Assembly (NCBI GenBank): GCA_905209135.1
Contig: CAJLRT010000076.1
Coordinates: 1 to 6,061 of the forward strand
From: an uncultured Eubacteriales bacterium
Lineage (GTDB): Bacteria; Bacillota; Clostridia; Oscillospirales; UMGS1783
DNA length: 6,061 bases
Direction: 5' to 3'
Below the pieces are notes generated by a model, which worked only from the letters and a program-made list of their open reading frames with translations, was not told the DNA's origin and searched no databases. The translations under genes and the position numbers were made by a program. Shown here piece after piece: positions 1 to 4,984 of the stretch (position 1 is the stretch's first letter; every line of letters starts with the position of its first letter).

Positions 1-554
1 ATATCTTCGGCGTAACCGGCGGCGTTATGGAAGCCGCGCTGCGTACCGTCTATGAGCTCGTCACCGGCCGCGAACTGCCCTTTGCCGATCTGCACGTCGC
101 GCCGATCGTCGGCCTCGACCAGATCAAGGAGGGCGCCATCAAGATCGAGAACCCGCTGCCCGAATACAGCTTCCTCGACGGCGTGGAAGTCAAGGTTGCC
201 GTTACCAGCGGCCTTGCCGGCGCCAAGAAGCTGCTGCAGCAGATCGCCGACGGCACGTCCCCCTATCACTTCATCGAAGTCATGGGCTGCCCGGGCGGCT
301 GCATCACCGGCGGCGGCATGCCCCGCACGAGCGACCTTGCGGCAACCCGCGAGAAGCGCATGAAAGCGATCTACACGGAGGACGAGGGCAAGACCCTGCG
401 CAAGTCCCACGAGAACCCCGCGATCATCGACTTCTACAACGAGTGGGGCAAACCCGGCTGCCACAAGTCGCATGAGTATCTGCACACCCATTACGTTCCC
501 CGCGGCGAGTATAACGAGCTGACGGACGAACGCTTCGCGATGGATCACGAATAA
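1..554 (+). CDS. hydA: [FeFe]-hydrogenase catalytic subunit, C-terminal part (5' end outside window)
   Basis: Cytoplasmic iron-only hydrogenase that reversibly makes H2 from protons and reduced ferredoxin and/or NAD(P)H. The reading frame is already open at base 3, so the gene starts upstream; 183 residues are visible. The frame begins IFGVTGGVMEAALR (bases 3-44), a hallmark of the H-cluster domain. The last H-cluster motif, EVMGCPGGCITGGG, follows; its two Cys codons at 288-290 and 300-302 are the expected cluster ligands. After it comes the C-terminal small-subunit-like region (RKSHENPAI, then GKPGCHKSHEYLHTHY, bases about 399-497), typical of monomeric and HndD/HydA-type enzymes. The upstream TSC and PC motifs and any N-terminal ferredoxin domains are not in view, so bifurcating, NADP-reducing and ferredoxin-only types cannot be told apart. 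One oddity is GGGMP, where GGGQP is usual. The stop is TAA at 552-554, followed by a strong terminator, so this is probably the last gene of its operon. Confidence 0.95.
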   Translation, partial: IFGVTGGVMEAALRTVYELVTGRELPFADLHVAPIVGLDQIKEGAIKIENPLPEYSFLDGVEVKVAVTSGLAGAKKLLQQIADGTSPYHFIEVMGCPGGCITGGGMPRTSDLAATREKRMKAIYTEDEGKTLRKSHENPAIIDFYNEWGKPGCHKSHEYLHTHYVPRGEYNELTDERFAMDHE

Positions 555-606
555 AACAAAGCGTCTGGCGGCGCGGCCCCCGCGGGCCCGCCGCAAACGG
601 CCGCAA

Positions 607-641
607 AAAACCGGGAGAAAGTGTAACTTTCTCCCGGTTTT
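607..641. terminator. Bidirectional intrinsic terminator
   Basis: A perfect 16-bp stem (607-622 with 626-641) closes on a 3-base loop (GTA). On the plus strand it runs into TTTTATTATTT, and on the minus strand into TTTTTT from the A-run at 605-610. It lies 53 bases after the hydrogenase stop and ends that transcript. On the other strand it can also stop transcripts of the small membrane protein gene whose stop is at 852. Confidence 0.93.
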
Positions 642-851
642 ATTATTTGTATGGCCGCCGATTTCCGCCTTTAGCGCGCATCTCCGCCCGCGCCTGCGCG
701 TCCCGCGCCCGGTTTCAGCCGCGCCATGCGCGCAGGATTTCGCCCCAGCCGCGTCCCGCGCCCTGTTTCAGCCGCGCCCCGCGTCCGTGTCCGAGCGCGC
801 CCCGTGCCGCGGCGGGCGCAGGATTCCGCCTGCGGCGTCCGCGCTTTGTCG
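642..851. other. Gene-free GC-rich intergenic stretch
   Basis: Between the terminator and the stop of the minus-strand membrane protein gene I see no credible gene. The stretch is strongly C/G-biased, dominated by CGCGCC, CCGCGCC and GCAGGATT words, and carries degenerate direct repeats. Open frames across it translate to Arg/Pro/Ala-rich low-complexity sequence with no ribosome binding site, which is what such base composition gives by chance. If the minus-strand gene has no nearer terminator, this stretch is its 3' untranslated region. Confidence 0.6.
698..778. repeat. Two-copy 28-bp direct repeat, 53-bp period
   Basis: Bases 698-725 and 751-778 match at 27 of 28 positions (the mismatch is G711 against T764); both contain TTTCAGCCGCGCC. 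A second word, GCGCAGGATT(T/C)CGCC, occurs at 730-744 and 816-830 with one difference. A weaker partial copy of the unit (GCGCGCA then CCGCC) precedes the first at about 675-697. The pattern suggests a decayed tandem or dispersed intergenic repeat rather than coding sequence. Confidence 0.7.
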
Positions 852-1130
852 TCAGCCCCCGCTCTTTTCGGCCCGCCTTTCAATTCTCCGGTTGCGGACC
901 CACAGCAGCGCGTCCGTAGAAACCATGGCGAGATTCAGGATATACAGGTAGAGCACAATGTCGTTGCTGTACAGAATCTTGTTGATAATCCCCGAAATAT
1001 AGCCCACAATCAAAATGAGCAGAAACACCAGGCTCTTTCCGTGCGTGGAGCGGGATCTGATGGATCTCGCAATGGAAAAAGGCCAGGCCGCGCCGAAGCA
1101 CAGGAGCATAATCGCCTCAAATACACTCAT
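852..1130 (-). CDS. Small three-helix membrane protein, PQ-loop/SemiSWEET-like (hypothetical)
   Basis: A 92-residue integral membrane protein of unknown function. The start is ATG at 1128-1130 because GGGAGAG lies just upstream on the minus strand and a good promoter precedes it; a longer in-frame extension to 1283 would run through that promoter. Three hydrophobic segments are visible: residues about 3-21, 33-53 and 57-76, followed by a basic tail (RNRRIERRAEK). The layout AAWPFSIARSIRSRSTHGKS, then FLLILIVGYISGI, resembles the PQ-loop fold: a proline-containing motif at the end of helix 1, a basic loop with a G-K-S turn, then helix 2. Here PF replaces the usual PQ. Length and helix count match half-size SemiSWEET sugar transporters, which work as dimers. 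The fold assignment is inference from pattern; the product could equally be an uncharacterised conserved membrane protein. It is transcribed alone, toward the terminator at 607-641. Confidence 0.8.
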   Translation of the reverse strand: MSVFEAIMLLCFGAAWPFSIARSIRSRSTHGKSLVFLLILIVGYISGIINKILYSNDIVLYLYILNLAMVSTDALLWVRNRRIERRAEKSGG

Positions 1131-1160
1131 GTATTCTCTCTCCCATCCTGTTTTTCTTTC

Positions 1161-1189
1161 ATCATAGCACGCTTTTTCCGAAAGGGCAA
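1161..1189 (-). promoter_or_regulatory. Sigma-A-type promoter of the small membrane protein gene
   Basis: Read on the minus strand: -35 TTGCCC (1184-1189), a 17-base spacer, -10 TATGAT (1161-1166). Transcription would begin near 1154, about 24 bases before the ATG, leaving room for the GGGAGAG ribosome binding site at about 1135-1141. Confidence 0.7.
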
Positions 1190-1240
1190 GCAAAACCCGT
1201 ACAGGCGCGGCTGAAAAAACAGCGCCGGCATGCGTGGCTG

Positions 1241-1270
1241 TTGACGCGTACCGGCGGCCAGAGTTATAAT
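1241..1270 (+). promoter_or_regulatory. Sigma-A-type promoter of the CGAxxG redox-protein gene
   Basis: -35 TTGACG (1241-1246), an 18-base spacer, -10 TATAAT (1265-1270): close to consensus. The start would be near 1277, giving a leader of about 38 bases. The leader carries AAAGGAG at 1298-1304, 10 bases before the ATG at 1315. It is divergent from the promoter at 1161-1189, with about 50 bases between the two -35 boxes. Confidence 0.82.
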
Positions 1271-1314
1271 AGGACAAAAGCATTTAAGAAGTTGTTTAAA
1301 GGAGCTGATGCAAT

Positions 1315-1776
1315 ATGGATCACGCCGGGAAAGCGCAGAATCTGTTTCGCGAGGGGTACAACTGTGCCCAGGCCGTCGCCGGCGCGTTCAGCGAGGAGCT
1401 GGGCATGGACCCGGCGCTCGCCATGCGCCTTGTCGCCGGGTTCGGCGGCGGCATGGGCCGCCTGCGCGAGGTCTGCGGCGCCGTCAGCGGCGTCGTATTC
1501 GTGCTGAGCATGAAATACGGATACAGCGGGCCGAAAGACCAGCAGGCAAAAACGGAGCTCTACCGGAAAGTGCAGGCCGCGGGCGAGGCCTTTGCGGCCG
1601 AGAACGGATCGATGATCTGCCGGGAACTGCTGCAGGGCCAGGGAGGCCGGGGAGGCGACCCCTCGCCGCGCGGCGAAAGCTATTATAAAAAACGCCCCTG
1701 CGTGGAACTGGTCGGCTGCGCGGCGCAGATCGCCGAGCGCATGCTCGCCGCCGGCCCGGAGCAGCAGAATAGCTGA
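1315..1776 (+). CDS. CGAxxG (C_GCAxxG_C_C) family putative redox-active protein
   Basis: A soluble 153-residue protein of the family known as C_GCAxxG_C_C, a probable redox protein with conserved cysteines; no reaction is established for it. The sequence shows GYNCAQAV with Cys17, GFGGGMGR at 42-49, the signature CGAVSG at 54-59, and later Cys102, Cys129 (RPCVELVGCA) and Cys135. Spacing and total length fit the family (about 140-150 residues). There is no signal peptide. The start is set by AAAGGAG at 1298-1304 and the strong promoter before it. The segment GQGGRGGDPSPRGE (108-121) looks like a flexible insertion before the last cysteines. Members are often found near transporter genes, and a major facilitator gene lies tail-to-tail 20 bases downstream. 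The gene appears monocistronic. The family call is firm; any role in metal or thiol chemistry is inference. Confidence 0.92.
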   Translation: MDHAGKAQNLFREGYNCAQAVAGAFSEELGMDPALAMRLVAGFGGGMGRLREVCGAVSGVVFVLSMKYGYSGPKDQQAKTELYRKVQAAGEAFAAENGSMICRELLQGQGGRGGDPSPRGESYYKKRPCVELVGCAAQIAERMLAAGPEQQNS

Positions 1777-1796
1777 ATACCGCCCGGCGCGTCCGG

Positions 1797-3119
1797 CTAT
1801 CCCTGCCGAACCGCGGGCCTTGTTTCTTGCGCCCCGTCCCCGGATACGGGTGCGGACGCTTCACGGCTTCGGGCGATAAACCGGTTCCAGGCCGGCCGGA
1901 TCAACAGCGAGAGCACAACGCCTACCGCGCACAGGCCGCACAACAGCAGGCAGACCACAGTCCAGGAGGCCCCGCCCACGACCAGCCCTATGCCCACGCC
2001 GGAGAACGCGGAGCCCAGATAGGTAAAGGCGTTGGACAGCCCCGCCACGGTGGACGAGCGTCCGTACCGCGCGAATTTTACGGGCAGCAGATAGGTCAGC
2101 GCGGTGCTGATGCCGAACACGCCCGCGCTCGCAAGCGAGAACAGGGCGACCGTCAGCACGGCGGACACCTCCAGCAGCGCCGCGACCAGCGCGAGAATAA
2201 CGCCCGCGCTGCCGAAGAGAATGGCGGTGTAGAGCAGATCTTCATCTTTCTTCCAGCGCTGCATGAGCTTGACGGCGAATACGCCGATGGTGTTGATCAG
2301 CGGCAGCGCGGCGGTCAGGAATACCGAAAGAGCCGGCGTCGTGCCGAATATGTCGGTAATGGCCTTGGGCACCCAGGTCTGGATCCCGTCCTTGAGGAAC
2401 CCCATATAGAGCGTCAGCAGTAAAATGAAGATAAAGCCGGACTTGAGAAACGCGTCCTTTGCGTCCTGGCCTGCCGCGGCGGCGCGCACCGGAGCGCGGA
2501 CAGATACCGTCGCCGGCTCCCGCTGCGGCCTAAAGCGGCGCAGCGTCCATGTCCAGACAACGCCTGCGCACAGCACCAGCGCGGCTATGACAAAAAAGGT
2601 GGCGCGCCACGGACACAGCGCCGTCATCAGCGCAACGAGCAGAAACGAGAGCACATTCCCGACGGCCGTGCAGTACTGCATGTTCAGCATGGCCTTGTTC
2701 AGCATATCACCGGGGATGACAAGGGTCAGCATACGGACAAGCGGCGCCCATATGAGCGAACAGAACAGGCCGTTCAAAATCCACGCCGCCATCATCACAC
2801 CCAGCGAACCGGACAGGGCCATCATCAGGTTTGCGCCTGCGCAGCCGAAAAAGCCGATGGAAACGAGCGCGGAGGGGGAACACCGGTCCCCGAGCACGCC
2901 GCCGAACATCTGCCCCACGCCGTACGCGGCGAACAGAGCGGAGGCCACAAGCCCAAGCTCCGCGGCCGTATACCCCTCCGCGAGGCTGATGGCCGCAATG
3001 GCTGCGCCGAAGCCGAAGCGGCCGGGGTAGGTAAAGATGTAGCAGCCCCAGGCCGCCATGAATATTTTTTCATAGTCCTCCCTGTTGCGGAGGCGCAAAA
3101 GCAGCCGCATCCCGCTCAC
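1797..3119 (-). CDS. Major facilitator superfamily transporter, organophosphate-carrier-like
   Basis: A 12-helix secondary transporter of 440 residues in the inner membrane. Hydrophobic segments alternate through the chain. The loop between helices 2 and 3 carries the superfamily motif GGVLGDRCSPSAL (73-85), and a hydrophilic central loop (about 193-225) divides the halves. Several stretches recall the organophosphate:phosphate antiporters (GlpT/UhpT/UhpC group): YIFTYPGRFGFG near the N-terminus, LKDGIQTWVPKAI at about 242-254 where GlpT-like proteins have a G-I-x-x-W-x-P pattern, and STVAGLSNAFTYLGSAFSG at 356-374. This sub-family call is tentative. The start taken is GTG at 3117-3119, overlapping the upstream hydrolase stop by 4 bases (GTGA), which suggests coupled translation; ATG at 3108-3110 is an alternative three residues in. 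It is second gene of a two-gene operon. No hairpin terminator is visible after its TAG stop at 1797-1799. Confidence 0.9.
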   Translation of the reverse strand: MSGMRLLLRLRNREDYEKIFMAAWGCYIFTYPGRFGFGAAIAAISLAEGYTAAELGLVASALFAAYGVGQMFGGVLGDRCSPSALVSIGFFGCAGANLMMALSGSLGVMMAAWILNGLFCSLIWAPLVRMLTLVIPGDMLNKAMLNMQYCTAVGNVLSFLLVALMTALCPWRATFFVIAALVLCAGVVWTWTLRRFRPQREPATVSVRAPVRAAAAGQDAKDAFLKSGFIFILLLTLYMGFLKDGIQTWVPKAITDIFGTTPALSVFLTAALPLINTIGVFAVKLMQRWKKDEDLLYTAILFGSAGVILALVAALLEVSAVLTVALFSLASAGVFGISTALTYLLPVKFARYGRSSTVAGLSNAFTYLGSAFSGVGIGLVVGGASWTVVCLLLCGLCAVGVVLSLLIRPAWNRFIARSREASAPVSGDGAQETRPAVRQG

Positions 3120-3889
3120 CCTGCGCCGGGAATCGCTTTGCCGTCCCAGCCGCGGGCCGGCTCAATCCCCATAATTTTGGCAATAGTCGGCGCGATGTCA
3201 ATGATACTGGCCGTCTGCGCCGTGCAGCCGTCAAAGGCGGAACCGTACAGATACAGCGGAATATTCATGTCCTCCGGAATATCCTCGCCGTGGATGCGGT
3301 CGTGCCCTCCGTGGTCCGCCGTCACAATAATCTGGTACTGCCCGCCGAACTTCTCGCAGACTCTGCGGACACAGTCCCATGCCTCGCTTACAGAGGCGAG
3401 ATATTCCGGGCCCATATACCCGTGCGCATGCCCGGTTTCATCCGGTTCGCCGAGGTAGAGGAAAACAAAGTCGTGCGCGTCCTTTTCCGTGCGCGCAAGC
3501 GCCTCGCCGGTCAGCAGCCTGTCGACATGGGGATAGGCGTACATGTCGGTAAACAGCTCAAAGGAGAGGCAGCCGGGCCGGGTCAGGTCGCGCAAAAGCT
3601 GCCAGCTATAGTAAAAGGCGCTGGTTTTTCCCGCCGCCTTCAGCCGTTCCACCAGTCCCTCCACGGTATGTACCTGCGGCACGAACGTGTTCGTCAGTAT
3701 CCCATGCCGCTGCGGCGTCACGGAATGGAAAAGCGACATGTGGCAGGGCAGGGTTACGCTGGGCATAACCGTCCGTTCCCGCAGCAGCTTCGCCTTTGCG
3801 CCGAACTGCGCGGCATATTCGTTCCCGCAGGCGTCCGGCGCGTCAATGCGCATGCCGTCCACCAGAATCATAAACACTTTTTCCGACAT
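3116..3889 (-). CDS. Alkaline-phosphatase-superfamily phosphoesterase (type I phosphodiesterase/nucleotide pyrophosphatase-like)
   Basis: A 257-residue metal-dependent hydrolase of phosphate esters or diesters, cytoplasmic since there is no signal peptide. The two-metal site of the superfamily is readable in order: Asp11 in ILVDGMR, the nucleophile Thr46 in MPSVTLPCHMS, Asp150 and His154 in GEPDETGHAHG, Asp192 and His193 in TADHGGHD, and a probable last ligand His200 in RIHGEDIPEDM. DIAPTIAKIMGI (231-242) is the usual C-terminal core helix. It is shorter than eukaryotic nucleotide pyrophosphatases but fits compact bacterial members. The start is ATG at 3887-3889, with AGGAG 8 bases upstream. 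An in-frame ATG at 3935-3937 would sit at the predicted transcription start and give a basic 16-residue extension, so it was not chosen. It leads the operon, is translationally coupled to the transporter, and is divergent from a DeoR-type regulator. The substrate is unknown; a phosphorylated sugar or glycerol compound brought in by the transporter is an inference. Confidence 0.9.
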   Translation of the reverse strand: MSEKVFMILVDGMRIDAPDACGNEYAAQFGAKAKLLRERTVMPSVTLPCHMSLFHSVTPQRHGILTNTFVPQVHTVEGLVERLKAAGKTSAFYYSWQLLRDLTRPGCLSFELFTDMYAYPHVDRLLTGEALARTEKDAHDFVFLYLGEPDETGHAHGYMGPEYLASVSEAWDCVRRVCEKFGGQYQIIVTADHGGHDRIHGEDIPEDMNIPLYLYGSAFDGCTAQTASIIDIAPTIAKIMGIEPARGWDGKAIPGAG

Positions 3890-3907
3890 TTCCCCGTCTC
3901 CTTCTCT

Positions 3908-3934
3908 CCGCGCAAAAGCGCGGTCTTTTTTATT
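3908..3934. promoter_or_regulatory. Leader hairpin, terminator-like on the plus strand
   Basis: CCGCGC (3908-3913), loop AAAA, GCGCGG (3918-3923) form a perfect 6-bp GC stem. On the minus strand it lies in the leader of the hydrolase mRNA, 3 bases before the ribosome binding site AGAAGGAGA (3896-3904), where it could influence translation. On the plus strand it is followed by TCTTTTTTATT and looks like an intrinsic terminator, although no plus-strand gene is upstream. Confidence 0.55.
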
Positions 3935-3942
3935 CATAAGTA

Positions 3943-3970
3943 AGTATACTAAATCCGCGGCAAAAATCAA
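3943..3970 (-). promoter_or_regulatory. Promoter of the hydrolase-transporter operon
   Basis: Read on the minus strand: -35 TTGATT (3965-3970), a 16-base spacer, -10 TATACT (3943-3948). The start would be near 3936, leaving a leader of about 47 bases with the hairpin at 3908-3923 and the ribosome binding site. The -35 box lies about 11 bases from the inverted repeat at 3981-4005. Confidence 0.65.
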
Positions 3971-3980
3971 TATTTGAACA

Positions 3981-4005
3981 AAAGAATGGTATCAGTCCAT
4001 TTTTT
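3981..4005. promoter_or_regulatory. Inverted repeat, candidate operator for the DeoR-type regulator
   Basis: The dyad is AATGG-TATCAGT-CCATT (3985-4001), centred on base 3993. Three further pairs (AAA/TTT) lie outside after one mismatch. It lies just upstream of the extended -10 of the regulator gene and beside the -35 of the divergent operon, so a bound repressor could control both. That it binds this regulator is inference from position. Confidence 0.5.
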
Positions 4006-4006
4006 G

Positions 4007-4015
4007 TGCTATAAT
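4007..4015 (+). promoter_or_regulatory. Extended -10 promoter of the DeoR-type regulator gene
   Basis: TGC directly followed by TATAAT (4010-4015) is a full extended -10 element. No good -35 is found at the right distance; TTGAAC at 3974-3979 is 30 bases away, too far. The start would be near 4022, giving a leader of about 25 bases. The expected -35 region is taken up by the inverted repeat, which fits autoregulation. Confidence 0.65.
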
Positions 4016-4046
4016 AAGCGTGAATAATTCATTTCAGGTGAACAAT

Positions 4047-4817
4047 ATGAACGAACGCCAGAAAAAAATACTCGATTTCCTCACCGTCCGGCAGACGGCG
4101 CGGATGGAGGAGATCGTCCGGGCCGTGCACTACTCGCGCTCCACCGTCCGGCGGGACTTGATCGAGCTGGAGCGGCTGCACGCCGTGACCCGCAGCCGCG
4201 GGAAAGCCTCCATCATCGTCACCACGTCCAAGGAAAAGCACTACCGGCTGCGGGAAACGGACAACACCGCTGAAAAAGAGACCATCGCCCGGCTGTGCCT
4301 GCCCCTGCTCCCGGCAAACGGCTCCGTGTTCATGGATTCCGGGACCACAACGGCCTGCCTGTGCCGCGAGATCCCCTATGCCAGCAGCTTTACCGTAATC
4401 ACGAGCGGCCTGGAAACGGCCCGCCTTCTGCTGGACCGGAAGCTGGAGGACCTGCTGGTCACCGGCGGCTATACCCGTATGGGCAGTCCCTCCCTTGTGG
4501 GCGAACAGACGGTCGAGTTTATCCGCCAGTTCAACGCAGATCTGTGCATTCTCTCGGCATACGGGCTGGATGAGGACGGGGTGTACGAGGCGAGCGTACA
4601 GCAGTCGTACGTCAAAAAGGCAATGATGGAGCGCGCCCGCCTCCGGATTCTGCTGTGCGACAGCTCCAAGTTCGGCAAGCGCTATAAGTTTCGGCTTTCA
4701 GACCTTGCCGCCTTTGACTATATCGTAACGGAAAAGGAGCCGCCCGCAGCCCTGTCGGGCGCCTGCGGCAAAGCGCAGTTTCTGTATCCGGGCGCAGCCT
4801 GGCCCGCGCCGCGCTAG
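4047..4817 (+). CDS. DeoR-family transcriptional regulator
   Basis: A 256-residue DNA-binding regulator, of usual length for the family. The N-terminal winged helix-turn-helix is clear (residues about 3-57; recognition helix near SRSTVRRDLIELE, 30-42). The C-terminal sensor domain has the phosphosugar-site pattern: GSVFMDSGTTT (92-102), TVITSGLETA (116-125), LLVTGG (136-141), SLVGE (149-153), ADLCILSAYGLD (164-175), KKAMME (190-195) and CDSSKFGK (204-211). Effectors in the family are usually phosphorylated sugar intermediates. The start is ATG at 4047-4049 behind AGGTGA (4036-4041); a GTG nine codons earlier lies at or before the predicted transcription start and has no ribosome binding site. 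The gene is divergent from the hydrolase-transporter operon across 157 bases, the normal layout for a local regulator. The last 20 or so residues (PPAALSGACGKAQFLY and on) are outside the conserved core. Confidence 0.93.
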   Translation: MNERQKKILDFLTVRQTARMEEIVRAVHYSRSTVRRDLIELERLHAVTRSRGKASIIVTTSKEKHYRLRETDNTAEKETIARLCLPLLPANGSVFMDSGTTTACLCREIPYASSFTVITSGLETARLLLDRKLEDLLVTGGYTRMGSPSLVGEQTVEFIRQFNADLCILSAYGLDEDGVYEASVQQSYVKKAMMERARLRILLCDSSKFGKRYKFRLSDLAAFDYIVTEKEPPAALSGACGKAQFLYPGAAWPAPR

Positions 4818-4866
4818 GCGCGCCGGAGCGGATATCCCTGCGCGCCCGCATTCGCAGTATGGATTT

Positions 4867-4883
4867 ATAAAATTCATAAAATT
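4867..4883 (+). repeat. Direct repeat ATAAAATT x2 upstream of the ABC promoter
   Basis: ATAAAATT occurs at 4867-4874 and 4876-4883 with a 9-base period, in an AT-rich patch inside a GC-rich spacer. It ends 3 bases before the -35 box, at about -56 to -40 from the likely start. It could be an UP element or a tandem binding site for a response regulator; the sequence does not decide. Confidence 0.45.
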
Positions 4884-4886
4884 GCG

Positions 4887-4916
4887 TTGAATTTCCGCGG
4901 CGGCGGCGCGTATACT
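4887..4916 (+). promoter_or_regulatory. Promoter of the ABC transporter gene
   Basis: -35 TTGAAT (4887-4892), an 18-base GC-rich spacer, -10 TATACT (4911-4916). The start would be near 4923, giving a leader of about 62 bases. The leader contains a small hairpin (CGGCT 4937-4941 with AGCCG 4947-4951, loop CCGTC) of unknown meaning. Confidence 0.65.
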
Positions 4917-4972
4917 TTGCTTAGCTTTGTCGGGTACGGCTCCGTCAGCCGGCGGAAGCGGGAAACTATTTT

Positions 4973-4982
4973 GAGGTGATCC
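4973..4982 (+). promoter_or_regulatory. Extended Shine-Dalgarno site that decides the ABC start
   Basis: GAGGTGATCC is complementary over all 10 bases to the conserved 3' end of 16S rRNA (GGATCACCTC). GAGG ends at 4976, which leaves 8 bases before the ATT codon at 4985-4987, ideal spacing. The only ordinary in-frame start codon nearby, GTG at 4976-4978, lies inside this site. Confidence 0.8.
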
Positions 4983-4984
4983 AT

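Noticed and set aside
647..1214. Arg/Pro-rich plus-strand open frames across the GC-rich spacer
   Set aside because: Low complexity, no ribosome binding site, and partly opposite the small membrane protein gene.
1204..1226. Bulged dyad GGC-GCTG / CAGC-GCC between the divergent promoters
   Set aside because: Only four contiguous pairs plus three after a 3-base bulge; too weak to call an operator in GC-rich DNA.
1131..1283. Upstream extension of the small membrane protein frame
   Set aside because: The extension runs through the promoter at 1161-1189 and the divergent promoter, and is not hydrophobic; ATG 1130 has a good ribosome binding site.
1827..3030. Two plus-strand open frames opposite the transporter gene
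   Set aside because: The minus strand is a 12-helix transporter. The plus-strand translations are Gln/His/Arg/Ala-rich and without domains.
3290..3943. Plus-strand open frame (217 residues) opposite the phosphoesterase gene
   Set aside because: The minus strand encodes a complete metal site in the right order. The plus-strand frame has no ribosome binding site and no known pattern.
4020..4046. GTG start for the DeoR-type regulator, nine codons upstream
   Set aside because: It lies at or before the predicted transcription start and has no ribosome binding site, whereas ATG 4047 has AGGTGA at suitable spacing and fits the family N-terminus.
4817..4846. Hairpin GGCGCG/CGCGCC right after the regulator stop
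   Set aside because: The loop is 18 bases and no T-run follows on either side, so it does not qualify as an intrinsic terminator.
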